This document shows, in pieces, positions 10,129 to 18,465 of a stretch of 64,000 bases of DNA. The notes below the pieces were generated by a model that did not search any database, was not told the DNA's origin, and worked only from the letters and a program-made list of their open reading frames with translations. A program made the position numbers and the translations under genes. Source of the DNA: Dietzia sp. B32 (GTDB lineage Bacteria > Actinomycetota > Actinomycetes > Mycobacteriales > Mycobacteriaceae). Each line of letters starts with the position of its first letter. The stretch's first letter is position 1. Where the stretch lies: NCBI RefSeq assembly GCF_024732245.1, contig NZ_CP093845.1, forward strand, positions 2,542,001-2,606,000, read 5' to 3'.

Positions 10129-11559
10129 ATGACACGGACGACCACCGCCCCGACCCTGCGCCTGCTCGTGGTGGTCGCCGGTGTCGTGGGACTGCTGCTG
10201 CTCCTGTTCCCGCTCGCGTCGGCGCGTGCGCAGGCCCCCGCCCCCGCGGAGGCGCCAGCCCGGGCGGTCGAGGTCGGTATCACCGACCGCGCGGGCGTGC
10301 TCTCACCCGGAGACCAGGACCTGCTCCGCACCGAGACCGGCCGCATCGCGTTCCCGCCGCAGGTCGCGCGCGTCGAGTACCTGGTCTTCGATGACGACGG
10401 CGACAACCTCAACGACACCACCGAGCGCTTCGCCCAGGACGAGCGACCGGACCTGGTGGCGGAGGACCGGGAGAAATGGGCGCCCGGGACGCTCATCGTG
10501 GCCAACGACACGGAGGCGCGTGACGTCGGCATCTACTGCGGAGACGACGTGTGCGCCGCGCTCGACCTGTTCGAGGGCGGTCACCTCGACGGTTCACTCG
10601 AGGCGATGAAGGACCCGATGCGGCGCGAGAACCACGCGGTCGGGCTGCTGTCGGGGGCGCGGGCTGCCGCCGATCCCACCGTGCAGGCGCCGGAGCCCGA
10701 GCCCGCGCCGGCGTGGCTGCCGTGGGCCTTCGCCGGAGCGGGGGTGATCGTCGCGGGCGCGGTCGGCGCCGGGGTCGCGGCGAGTCGTAAGAAGAAGGCG
10801 ACGACGGCGAGGGAGCGCTACGACCGGGTCTCCCGCGAGTACGGGCGGGTGGCGGGGGAGCTCAGCGGGCTGGACATCCGCGCCAATTCGCTCACCTCCC
10901 CGTTGGCCGACGACGAGCTGCGGTCCCAGTGGCAGGACGTGCGCGGCCGGTTCCTCGCGCTGGATGAGGTCATGGGCCGGATCGGAGACCTGCGGCCCGA
11001 CTCGACGGACGCCGAGTTCCGTGCCAAGGCCGGCGACATCGACACCGCCCACACCACTGTGGACCAGATGCTCACGGCGGAACAGAACATCGACCAGCTC
11101 TTCCGCATGGAGCAGGGGGACGCCGACGTGCGCCGCCGCCAGCTCGGCGAGCTGCACGAGGACATGCTCGCCGCCGCGCTGGGGACGAAGGACGAGCGGC
11201 TGGCCGCCGAGGCCCGGGCCCTGGACGCCCGCGCCGACGAGCTGGCCCGGGATACGCAGGCTCCCGACTTCATGGGCCGCTACGCCCGGCTCGTCGTGGA
11301 CTACCGGCTCGTCGTGGAGGCGATCCGGGCCCGCGAGATGGCGGACGTCGAGGTGGCGAAGGACGCGGGCGACCGCCACGCGCCGAGGCTGTACGACCGC
11401 GACTGGCGGGCCGGGTACGGCTACAACGGTTTCGTGCCGTACTACGTGGTGTCCGGCTGGCACACCCACGACGTTCAGGCGGCGCAGTCGGCCAGCTCCA
11501 CCAACACCGGCTACTCGAACGCGTCGTTCTCCGGCGGCGGCGGCTCGAGCGGGTACTAG
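10129..11559 (+). CDS. TPM/DUF5129-like exported membrane protein
   Basis: This 476-residue protein begins with a hydrophobic signal (LRLLVVVAGVVGLLLLLFPLA) ending at an Ala-rich site. An extracytoplasmic domain follows at about residues 45-185, where ITDRAGVLSPGDQDLL is typical of TPM domains (TLP18.3/Psb32/MOLO-1 fold). A single membrane helix (about 196-216) precedes a long cytosolic helical region (about 225-425) and a Gly/Ser-rich tail ending GGGGSSGY. This plan matches corynebacterial DUF5129-type proteins. The role is unknown; TPM domains in other proteins act in membrane-protein quality control or as weak phosphatases. ATG at 10129 is supported by the TAGGCT box. Confidence 0.72.
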   Translation: MTRTTTAPTLRLLVVVAGVVGLLLLLFPLASARAQAPAPAEAPARAVEVGITDRAGVLSPGDQDLLRTETGRIAFPPQVARVEYLVFDDDGDNLNDTTERFAQDERPDLVAEDREKWAPGTLIVANDTEARDVGIYCGDDVCAALDLFEGGHLDGSLEAMKDPMRRENHAVGLLSGARAAADPTVQAPEPEPAPAWLPWAFAGAGVIVAGAVGAGVAASRKKKATTARERYDRVSREYGRVAGELSGLDIRANSLTSPLADDELRSQWQDVRGRFLALDEVMGRIGDLRPDSTDAEFRAKAGDIDTAHTTVDQMLTAEQNIDQLFRMEQGDADVRRRQLGELHEDMLAAALGTKDERLAAEARALDARADELARDTQAPDFMGRYARLVVDYRLVVEAIRAREMADVEVAKDAGDRHAPRLYDRDWRAGYGYNGFVPYYVVSGWHTHDVQAAQSASSTNTGYSNASFSGGGGSSGY

Positions 11560-11580
11560 AGTCGCCCGGCCCGGGTCGGC

Positions 11581-12318
11581 TCAGCCCTCGACGATCTCCA
11601 CGGACTCGATCGTGTGCAGCGTCTGCGGCCGGCCCTGCGGGCTCCCGTCGTCCTCGATCGCCGTGACGGCGTCCATCCCGTCGGTGACGGTGCCGAAGAG
11701 GCTGTAGTCCGGCGGCAGGGAGACGCCGGAGTCGCCGGTGACGATGAAGAACTGGGAACCGTTGGTGTCCGGTCCGGCATTGGCCATGGCCATCGACCCG
11801 ATCTCGTACTCGCCGGCTTCGGGGAGCTCGTCGGCGAAGTCGTACCCCGGGCCGCCGCTGCCGGTGCCCTGCGGGTCGCCGCCCTGGATCATGAAACCGG
11901 GGATGACGCGGTGGAACGTGATGCCCTCGTAGAACTTGTTGCGGGCCAGGAACACGAAGTTGTTGACCGTCTCCGGGGCCTTCTCCTCGAGCAGGTCCAC
12001 GGTGACGACGCCGGCGTCGGTGGTGATGACGGCGGAGTAGTCGACGCCCTCGTCCAGACACATCGGCGGGGCCGAGTCGAACTCGGTGGCGCGCTCCGCT
12101 GTGCCCTCGGCGGGCGGGCACTCGGCTGCGCCCCCGGCGGACCCACCGGACTCGCGGCCCTCGGACTGCGATGCCGCGGTGGCTCCGGTGGTCGCCGCGT
12201 CGTCGGACGGGGCGTCATCGGAACCACACCCGGCGAGGGCGAGGGGAGTGGCGAGTGCGAGCACCCCCAGGGCGGTGCGGACGGTCGGGCGGCGACGGGC
12301 GGATCCGGTGAGGCGCAT
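11581..12318 (-). CDS. Cyclophilin-type peptidyl-prolyl isomerase, lipoprotein
   Basis: This 245-residue exported isomerase should assist folding of proteins outside the membrane by proline cis-trans isomerisation. The N-terminus has a lipoprotein signal ending in LALAGCGSDD, so the Cys (about residue 30) is lipidated. A Ser/Ala/Gly-rich linker precedes the cyclophilin domain (from about residue 90). Its motifs include FHRVIPGFMIQGGDPQGTG and SMAMANAGPDTNGSQFFI, which carry the catalytic Arg (FHRV), the PGFMIQGGD loop and the Gln of SQFFI. The usual Trp near the C-terminus is replaced (DYSLFGTV). TAGGTT 6 nt upstream of the ATG marks a leaderless start. It is convergent with the TPM-like gene. 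Confidence 0.92.
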   Translation of the reverse strand: MRLTGSARRRPTVRTALGVLALATPLALAGCGSDDAPSDDAATTGATAASQSEGRESGGSAGGAAECPPAEGTAERATEFDSAPPMCLDEGVDYSAVITTDAGVVTVDLLEEKAPETVNNFVFLARNKFYEGITFHRVIPGFMIQGGDPQGTGSGGPGYDFADELPEAGEYEIGSMAMANAGPDTNGSQFFIVTGDSGVSLPPDYSLFGTVTDGMDAVTAIEDDGSPQGRPQTLHTIESVEIVEG

Positions 12319-12324
12319 GTACCG

Positions 12325-12330
12325 AACCTA
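12325..12330 (-). promoter_or_regulatory. -10 hexamer TAGGTT of the cyclophilin gene, leaderless type
   Basis: TAGGTT on the minus strand ends 6 nt before the ATG at 12318. Confidence 0.5.
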
Positions 12331-12394
12331 CTTCTTCTGTCCTCCCGGGTGGGGCCCCGGCGCGTGCTGGACGGGCCGTGTCGCCCCCGCCGGG

Positions 12395-12400
12395 TACGAT
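12395..12400 (+). promoter_or_regulatory. Possible -10 box (TACGAT) of the glfT2 operon
   Basis: TACGAT lies about 95 nt upstream of the glfT2 ATG and would drive glfT2 and the genes that follow. Support is weak: motif and position only. Confidence 0.3.
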
Positions 12401-12494
12401 CGACCCGGCTTTCCTGCCCGCGGGTGCGGGTAGGGCGAGGCGCAGCAAGGCTGATGAGGGCGGCCCCCGGCCGTCGGGACGGGGACTGGCATAT

Positions 12495-14495
12495 ATGGAA
12501 CACCACGGCCACCACGAACTGATCGACGAGATCGAGCGGTCGGTCGTCGCGCTCTCCACTCCACGTGGCCGGGAATGCCTCCAGCGCATCATCCTCCCGC
12601 GGGCCGGTGAGCCGCTCGACGTGCGCTCGCTCTACCTCGCGGAGGCGTCCACCAACGTCCGACGGGCGCACTCCTCCTCGCGGACCTCGCTGAGCATCGG
12701 CGCGGACTCCGAGGTCTCGTTCGCCACGTACTTCAACGCGTTCGCCGCGGCGTACTGGCGGCGGTGGTCAGTTCTCGGCGAGGTCGTCCTGAGGCTGACT
12801 GTGCGCGGGTCCGGACGGGTGGACCTGTACCGCTCCAAGATCGACGGGTCGCGCATCGCGATCACCGGTGACGTCGTCGGCGAGCGGGGTCGGGCCGACC
12901 AGGTGACGACGGTCGAGTTCACCTGCGACCTGGGGCCGTTCGAGGACGGCGGGTGGATCTGGTTCGACCTCACCTCCGACACGGACGTCGAGTTGCTCGC
13001 GGGCGGGTGGTACTCGTCTGTCGACGCCCCGGCCACGCGCCCCGACGCCCACCCCGACGGCACGCGCGACCCGGCGGTGCAGGTGCCCAACGACCGCCGG
13101 GTCACCGTCGGCATTCCCACGTTCAACCGGCCCGGCGACGCGGTGGCCGCGCTGCGGGCACTGACCTCCGATCCCGAGGTCGACGCCGTGATCGACGCCG
13201 TCCTCATGCCCGACCAGGGCGATCGCAAGGTCCGCGACGAGCCCGGCTTCGCGGAGGCGGCGGAGTTCCTCGGCGACAGGCTCCACATCTTCGACCAGCC
13301 CAACCTCGGTGGTTCGGGCGGGTACAGCCGCATCATGTACGAGGCCAGGCGTCTCACCGATTCGCCGTACATCCTGTACATGGACGACGACATCGAGATC
13401 GAGCCCGACTCGATCCTGCGGGCCCTGGCCTTCGGGCGTTTCTCCACCGTCCCGATGCTGGTCGGCGGCCAGATGCTCAACCTGCAGGAACGCAGTCACC
13501 TGCACACGATGGGCGAGGTGGTGGGCGCCCACGACTTCATGTGGACCGCCGCGCCGCACGCGGACTACGACTACGACTTCTCGCGCCACCAGTTGACGGA
13601 CCGGGACAACCCCAAGCCGCTGCACCGCCGTATCGACGTGGACTACAACGGGTGGTGGATGTGCCTCATCCCGCGCGTGGTCGCCGAGAAGATCGGGCAG
13701 CCGCTCCCACTGTTCATCAAATGGGATGACGCGGAGTACGGGTTGCGCGCGCGGAAGGCCGGCCACCCCACGGTCACCATGCCGGGTGTGGCGATCTGGC
13801 ACATGGCGTGGTCGGACAAGGACGACGCGATCGACTGGCAGGCCTACTTCCACCTGCGGAACCGCCTCGTGGTGGCGTCGATGTACCACGAGGGCGACCA
13901 CAAGGGCATCATGCAGTCCAGCCTCAAGGCGCTGGTCAAGCATCTGGTGTGCCTGGAGTACTCGACGGTGGCCATCCAGATCGAGGCCATCCGCGACTTC
14001 CTGCGCGGCCCGGAGGCCCTGTACGAACTGCTGCCCACCGCCCTGCCCAAGGTGCGGGCCATGCGAGCGGAGTTCCCCGACGCGGTGGTCATCCCGTCGG
14101 CCGTGGACCTGCCCGCCCCGTCCGGCGGCCCGGCCGGCATCCATTCCGAACCCCGCGGCCCGGTCCGCAAGGCCGTGGCACTGGCCCGCGGCCTGGCCCA
14201 CACCCTGAGCAGGGACGACAAGACGCACCACGAGGTGCCGCAGGCCAACTTCCCGCCGATCGAGGCCCGTTGGTACTCGCTCAGCAGGGTCGACGGTGCG
14301 ACCGTCACCACCGCCGACGGTCGCGGGGTCGTCTACCGCAAGCGCGACCGCGACCTCGCCGCCGCCCTGTTCAAGGAATCGGCAGCCGTGCACCGTGAGC
14401 TGTTCCGTCGATTCCCGGAGATGCGCCGCCGCTACCGCGACGCCCACGCCGATCTCGTGACCAAGGAGGCCTGGGGCCGTGTCTTCGAATCCTGA
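12495..14495 (+). CDS. glfT2: Galactofuranosyltransferase GlfT2
   Basis: This bifunctional GT2 enzyme extends the galactan with alternating beta-1,5 and beta-1,6 Galf residues from UDP-Galf, working at the membrane. The protein has 666 residues and aligns by eye along its length with M. tuberculosis GlfT2 (Rv3808c). It has an N-terminal beta-sandwich (to about 200), a GT-A domain starting at VGIPTFNRPGDAV, the DDD metal motif (YMDDDIEIEP, D297-299), IKWDDAEYGLRA with the catalytic Asp pair, and WHMAWSDKDDAIDWQ with the metal-ligand His. A C-terminal helical bundle follows. The first about 35 residues (MEHHGHHELIDEIERS) are extra compared with the mycobacterial protein. The start ATG at 12495 is tentative, since no clear Shine-Dalgarno precedes it. 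The gene overlaps the next by 17 nt. Confidence 0.97.
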   Translation: MEHHGHHELIDEIERSVVALSTPRGRECLQRIILPRAGEPLDVRSLYLAEASTNVRRAHSSSRTSLSIGADSEVSFATYFNAFAAAYWRRWSVLGEVVLRLTVRGSGRVDLYRSKIDGSRIAITGDVVGERGRADQVTTVEFTCDLGPFEDGGWIWFDLTSDTDVELLAGGWYSSVDAPATRPDAHPDGTRDPAVQVPNDRRVTVGIPTFNRPGDAVAALRALTSDPEVDAVIDAVLMPDQGDRKVRDEPGFAEAAEFLGDRLHIFDQPNLGGSGGYSRIMYEARRLTDSPYILYMDDDIEIEPDSILRALAFGRFSTVPMLVGGQMLNLQERSHLHTMGEVVGAHDFMWTAAPHADYDYDFSRHQLTDRDNPKPLHRRIDVDYNGWWMCLIPRVVAEKIGQPLPLFIKWDDAEYGLRARKAGHPTVTMPGVAIWHMAWSDKDDAIDWQAYFHLRNRLVVASMYHEGDHKGIMQSSLKALVKHLVCLEYSTVAIQIEAIRDFLRGPEALYELLPTALPKVRAMRAEFPDAVVIPSAVDLPAPSGGPAGIHSEPRGPVRKAVALARGLAHTLSRDDKTHHEVPQANFPPIEARWYSLSRVDGATVTTADGRGVVYRKRDRDLAAALFKESAAVHRELFRRFPEMRRRYRDAHADLVTKEAWGRVFES

Positions 14496-15114
14496 TCCGG
14501 TGGTGTCCGATCCCGCCGTGGAGATCCCCGTACCGACCGGCGAGGTCCGGTTGCTGGCGGCGATCCAGCGTCAGCTGTTGGCCGTGCCCGGTTCGCGGGA
14601 GGCGGCCGTGACGCTGTCTCATGTCGGCGAGCACGCCCTGGGGTGGATGGCGATCTCGGCCGCCGGCATGGCGGTCGATCCGGCCCGGCGCGGCCGCTGG
14701 GCGATGGTGGGGGTCGGCAGCTTCGGTGCCCACGCCACCTCTGTTGTCGTCAAGCGCGTCATCCGCCGCCGGCGCCCGGACCACCCCACGGTGACCGTCG
14801 GCGTCGGTACCCCCTCCAAGCTCAGCTTCCCGTCCTCCCATGCCACCTCGACCACCGCGTTCGCCCTGCTCGCGGGGTCGGTGGCCGGGGTCCCGGTGGC
14901 GCCGGCGCTCGTGCCGGTGATGCTGGCGTCCAGGCTGGTGCTGGGAGTCCACTACCCTTCGGATGTGTTCGCCGGTGCCGCGGTCGGTGCGGGCTGCGCT
15001 GCGCTCACCCGTGCGGTGTGGCCCTCCGCAGCCGTCCAGAACGTGCTGCCCGAGGCGTTGCGCGACGGTGCGTCCGGCCCAGGCCTCACCCAGAATCCCG
15101 AGGAGAAGCGATGA
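14479..15114 (+). CDS. PAP2-family decaprenylphosphoryl-5-phosphoribose phosphatase
   Basis: This membrane phosphatase (211 residues, Rv3807c position) is expected to remove the 5-phosphate from decaprenylphosphoryl-5-phosphoribose, giving the DprE1 substrate. The three PAP2 signature blocks are present: KRVIRRRRPD, PSSHATSTTAF and SRLVLGVHYPSDVFAG, with the catalytic histidines in the last two. Several membrane helices surround them. The GTG start at 14479 lies inside the end of glfT2 and has AAGGAGG 10 nt upstream. Its stop overlaps the ATG of ubiA (ATGA), so glfT2, this gene and ubiA form one tightly coupled operon. Function is by synteny and family, not shown here. Confidence 0.9.
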   Translation: MSSNPDPVVSDPAVEIPVPTGEVRLLAAIQRQLLAVPGSREAAVTLSHVGEHALGWMAISAAGMAVDPARRGRWAMVGVGSFGAHATSVVVKRVIRRRRPDHPTVTVGVGTPSKLSFPSSHATSTTAFALLAGSVAGVPVAPALVPVMLASRLVLGVHYPSDVFAGAAVGAGCAALTRAVWPSAAVQNVLPEALRDGASGPGLTQNPEEKR

Positions 15115-16148
15115 CCGATCATTCCGGAGCGCCGGCGTCCCGGGGCGTGGCAGACCACCACCTCGTCGGAGCCGAACCCCACACGGCCAACGAGATAGAC
15201 GACATCGCCGAGGCGGAGGAGGATGCGAAGGGCGCGCCGCCCAAGAACCTCCTCGACGGCATGATCAAGGCCCTCCGGCCGCGCCAGTGGGTCAAGAACG
15301 TCCTCGTCATCGCCGCCCCCGCGGCGGCCGGGTCGCAGACCCTCACCGACGGCAACGTCCTGTTCTCGGTGTTCATCGCGTTCGTGGCGTTCTGCATGGC
15401 CGCCTCGAGCGTGTACCTCATCAACGACGCGATGGACGTCGAGGCCGACCGCGCCCACCCGACCAAGCGGTTCCGCCCCATCGCCGCGGGCGTGCTCCCC
15501 GTCGGGTTGGCCTACGGCATGGCGGTGGTGCTCATCATCGCCTCGCTCGCCATCTCGGTGCTGTTCACCCACCCGGCGCTGGCGATCGTCGTGGCCGTGT
15601 ACATCGTGCTGCAGCTCATGTACTGCTTCGGTCTCAAGCACCAGCCGGTGCTCGACATCGCGTTCGTCTCCTCCGGCTTCCTGCTGCGCGCGGTCGCCGG
15701 TGGCGCGGCCGCCGAGGTCGAGATCTCGCAGTGGTTCCTGCTGGTCATGGCGTTCGGTTCGCTGTTCATGGCAGCCGGCAAGCGGTACGCCGAGCTGAAC
15801 CTGCACCTCAAGACCGGCGCCAAGATCCGCAAGGCTCTGGAGAGCTACACCCCCACCTACCTGCGGTTCGTCTGGACGCTGTCCGCGACGGTGCTCGTGC
15901 TCTGCTATGCCCTGTGGGCGTACGACCGCGGGTCCGACCCCACGCAGCCGGCCGGCGCGGCGATCTGGCTGCAGATCTCCATCGTCCCGTTCACCATCGC
16001 GGTCCTGCGGTACGCGGTCGACGTCGACGCCGCGCAGGCCGGCGAGCCCGAGGACATCGCGCTCGGCGACCGGGTCCTGCAGGTCCTCGCGGCCCTGTGG
16101 GTCCTCACCGTGGTGATCGGCGTCTATATCGTCCCGTCGATCTCCTGA
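15111..16148 (+). CDS. ubiA: Decaprenyl-phosphate phosphoribosyltransferase (DPPR synthase)
   Basis: This integral-membrane UbiA-superfamily prenyltransferase (345 residues; Rv3806c equivalent) joins phosphoribosyl pyrophosphate to decaprenyl phosphate, the first committed step towards the arabinose donor. Eight or nine hydrophobic helices follow a 40-residue acidic N-terminal tail. The first Asp-rich motif is YLINDAMDVEADRAHP (NDxxDxxxD type); the second conserved region is CFGLKHQPVLDIAFVSSGF, followed by GKRYAELNLH. RPRQWVKNVLVIAAP at the start of the membrane domain is highly conserved in this family. ATG at 15111 overlaps the preceding stop and has GAGGAGAAG upstream. Confidence 0.96.
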   Translation: MTDHSGAPASRGVADHHLVGAEPHTANEIDDIAEAEEDAKGAPPKNLLDGMIKALRPRQWVKNVLVIAAPAAAGSQTLTDGNVLFSVFIAFVAFCMAASSVYLINDAMDVEADRAHPTKRFRPIAAGVLPVGLAYGMAVVLIIASLAISVLFTHPALAIVVAVYIVLQLMYCFGLKHQPVLDIAFVSSGFLLRAVAGGAAAEVEISQWFLLVMAFGSLFMAAGKRYAELNLHLKTGAKIRKALESYTPTYLRFVWTLSATVLVLCYALWAYDRGSDPTQPAGAAIWLQISIVPFTIAVLRYAVDVDAAQAGEPEDIALGDRVLQVLAALWVLTVVIGVYIVPSIS

Positions 16149-16164
16149 GTCCGGCGGACGGTCG

Positions 16165-18270
16165 ATGTCGGAGGTGACGGCGGCGCGCCGGACCGGGCGC
16201 ACCGCACCGGTCTTCTGGACCGGGGTCGTGGTGGTGGTGGCGATCTTCCTCGCCGGGGCCTGGCAGCGGCGGTGGATCGCCGACGACGGACTCATCGTCC
16301 TGCGCACCGTCCGCAACCTCATCGCCGGCAACGGCCCGGTGTTCAATGCGGGGGAGCGGGTCGAGTCCAACACCTCCACGCTGTGGACCTATCTCATCTA
16401 CGGGGTCCATGAGCTCGTCGGGTACCGGCTCGAGCTGGTGGTCCTGGGCGTGGCGCTCACGCTGAGCATGGTCGCGGTGGTGTGCGCGATGGTCGGCACC
16501 CGCGTGATGTACCGCGGCACCCGCCGTGCGCCCGCCGGTGGCCCGGTACTGCTCCTGCCGTTCGGCGTGCTGGTCTATGTCATGCTGCCGCCGGCCCGCG
16601 ACTTCGCCACCTCGGGCCTCGAGACGGGTCTGGTGATCTGCTGGATCGGCGCCATGTGGATGGGGCTGCAGCTCTGGGCCCGCGCGCCCCGCCGTGAGGG
16701 GCGGTTCGGTCTGCCCGCGCCGGGCACCGCGGCGGTCGCCTTCATCGCCGGTCTCGGCCCCCTGGTGCGCCCAGAGATGGCGTTGGCCGCGGCCGCGTTC
16801 CTCGCGCTGATGGCCGCGGCCCGCCAGTCGTGGCGTCACCTCGGCTGGCTGGTGGTCATCGCCGGCACGGTCCCCGTTCTGTACCAGCTCTGGCGGATGT
16901 CGTACTACGCCCTGCCGTACCCGCTCACGGCGGTGGCCAAGGACGCCGGCGGGGCGAAGTGGGACAAGGGCGCCGAGTATGCGTGGAACCTGGTGGCGCC
17001 GTACGCGTTGCTGCTGCCGTTGGCCGCCGTCCTGATCGCGGGACTGGTCGCACTCTGGGCCCGCCTGGCCCTCCGCCGCGGAAATTCGCTACTCCCGCTC
17101 CGGATCCGCTACCCGCATTCGGGTAGCGGATCCGGAGGGACGGTAGCGGATCCGCGTGGCAGCGCCGACGACCACGCCGACGGCCACGACGACGGCCACG
17201 ACGACGCCGACGACCACGACGGCGCCGACGCCGACAACAACGACCACGACGACGACGAGGCCGGCCGCCTGCTCCGGCTGCGCCAGCGGGTCCGCTCCAC
17301 CCCGGTCGTCACGGCGGTCTTCCTCGGGGTGGCGCTGGTGATGCTGCTCTACGTGGTCCGCGTGGGCGGCGACTTCATGCACGGCCGCGTGCTGCTGCCG
17401 TCCCTGTTCCTGTTCCTCCTGCCGGTCTCGGTGGTGCCCCTTCCCGTCGGTCCCGCCCGCGGGTCCGCGGACGCCTCGGTGCGCCGGGTGACCGTCCCAC
17501 TCACCGCGGTCGCATGGCTCGTCGTCGTCGGCTGGGCGGTGACCGTCCAGGTCACCGAGGACCCCTTCCGCGAGGAACCGGAGTCGATCACGGCGGCGGG
17601 GATCGTGGACGAGCGCCAGTTCTACATCCAGCGCACGGGCCACAAGCATCCGTTGCTCGCCGAGGACTACCTGGACTTCCCCCGGATGCGGGCGCTGGTG
17701 CGGGACGTCACCGCGAACCGGACGGGTGCGGTCTTCCTGCCCGTGCCGGGATTCCAGGACCGGTGGGACGTGGTCTCCTACGACCGCCCCATGCCCGGGC
17801 TGGCGCCGTTCGAACTGCCCGAGGAGCCGGTCAAGACCGTCGTGTTCCTCAACCTCGGCATGACGAGCATGAACCTGCCGCTCGACGTGGACGTCTACGA
17901 CACCGTGGGGCTCGCGTCGCCGCTGGCCGCGCATACAGACCGGATGGAGGACGGTCGGATCGGGCACGACAAGTTCCTGCCGTACGACTGGGTGCTCGCC
18001 CGCACCGGCGTGGTCGAGGATCCGGTCAACTTCCCGCGGTGGATCGACGTGAACTGGGTGAACCAGGCGCAGGTCGCGCTGCAGTGCCCGGCCACCCAGG
18101 CGTTGATCGAGTCGTACTCGGGTCCGTTGACCCTGGAGAAGCGCTGGTCGAACGTGATGAACGCATTTTCATACGCCGAGTACCGGATCAACAGAATCCC
18201 TGCGTACGAGGTGCAGAGGTGCGGGTTACCGATGCCTGAGAAAGTGGAGAAGTACCAGGGCACTCGGTAG
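16165..18270 (+). CDS. aftB: Arabinofuranosyltransferase AftB, with an in-frame Asp/His-rich insertion
   Basis: This GT-C membrane enzyme adds the terminal beta-1,2 arabinofuranose to arabinan, using decaprenylphosphoryl-arabinose. The N-terminal catalytic Asp pair is in RWIADDGLIVLRT (D40-D41), followed by GPVFNAGERVESNTSTLW, and a soluble C-terminal domain begins near residue 440. It has 701 residues, about 70 longer than M. tuberculosis AftB (Rv3805c). The excess sits at about residues 306-366, between two membrane helices: first a copy of a palindromic repeat (17081-17153), then a run of Asp, His, Ala and Gly (ADDHADGHDDGHDDADDHDG). The insert is in frame, so the enzyme is probably still functional. 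It follows ubiA by 16 nt in the same operon. Confidence 0.95.
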   Translation: MSEVTAARRTGRTAPVFWTGVVVVVAIFLAGAWQRRWIADDGLIVLRTVRNLIAGNGPVFNAGERVESNTSTLWTYLIYGVHELVGYRLELVVLGVALTLSMVAVVCAMVGTRVMYRGTRRAPAGGPVLLLPFGVLVYVMLPPARDFATSGLETGLVICWIGAMWMGLQLWARAPRREGRFGLPAPGTAAVAFIAGLGPLVRPEMALAAAAFLALMAAARQSWRHLGWLVVIAGTVPVLYQLWRMSYYALPYPLTAVAKDAGGAKWDKGAEYAWNLVAPYALLLPLAAVLIAGLVALWARLALRRGNSLLPLRIRYPHSGSGSGGTVADPRGSADDHADGHDDGHDDADDHDGADADNNDHDDDEAGRLLRLRQRVRSTPVVTAVFLGVALVMLLYVVRVGGDFMHGRVLLPSLFLFLLPVSVVPLPVGPARGSADASVRRVTVPLTAVAWLVVVGWAVTVQVTEDPFREEPESITAAGIVDERQFYIQRTGHKHPLLAEDYLDFPRMRALVRDVTANRTGAVFLPVPGFQDRWDVVSYDRPMPGLAPFELPEEPVKTVVFLNLGMTSMNLPLDVDVYDTVGLASPLAAHTDRMEDGRIGHDKFLPYDWVLARTGVVEDPVNFPRWIDVNWVNQAQVALQCPATQALIESYSGPLTLEKRWSNVMNAFSYAEYRINRIPAYEVQRCGLPMPEKVEKYQGTR
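17081..17159 (+). repeat. Palindromic REP/MITE-like repeat, copy A, inside aftB
   Basis: This stretch aligns without gaps to 59751-59829, with about 51 of the first 70 positions identical. Ends are inverted (AAATTCGCTAC and GTAGCGGATCC). The middle folds as a perfect 18-bp hairpin: 17098-17115 pairs with 17120-17137 around the loop CATT. It is translated in frame as part of AftB. Confidence 0.75.
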
Positions 18271-18465
18271 TGTGGCCCAAGCTGTTATCTCGAAACGGTA
18301 ACAGTCGGGGGTCGAATTGGTCCCTGACCTGTAACACCTGTCCCAAAGTGCGCGACAGTATCGATGAACTCGATGTCGCAGTTCCGGTCCTCCCCTGGTG
18401 GGGCCGGTCCGATGAACGTCACCGATGCCCTCCCGGGCACCAGGAACGAACAAAGGAACCAACGA
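18271..18465 (+). promoter_or_regulatory. Upstream region of the first mycolyltransferase with inverted repeat
   Basis: The inverted repeat CTGTTA/TAACAG at 18282-18304 has an 11-nt spacer, and the half-site sequence TGTAACA recurs near 18330. The region is less GC-rich than its neighbours and probably holds the promoter and an operator. No gene is seen. Confidence 0.4.

Noticed and set aside
8712-11559. The SAVED-like and TPM-like divergent pair as a CBASS-type defence system
   Set aside because: There is no nucleotidyltransferase, nuclease or other effector nearby, and the SAVED resemblance is only a visual motif match.
17160-17260. The Asp/His-rich part of aftB as a frameshift artefact
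   Set aside because: The frame is open through the insert and both flanks encode conserved AftB sequence in the same frame, so no sequencing error is needed.
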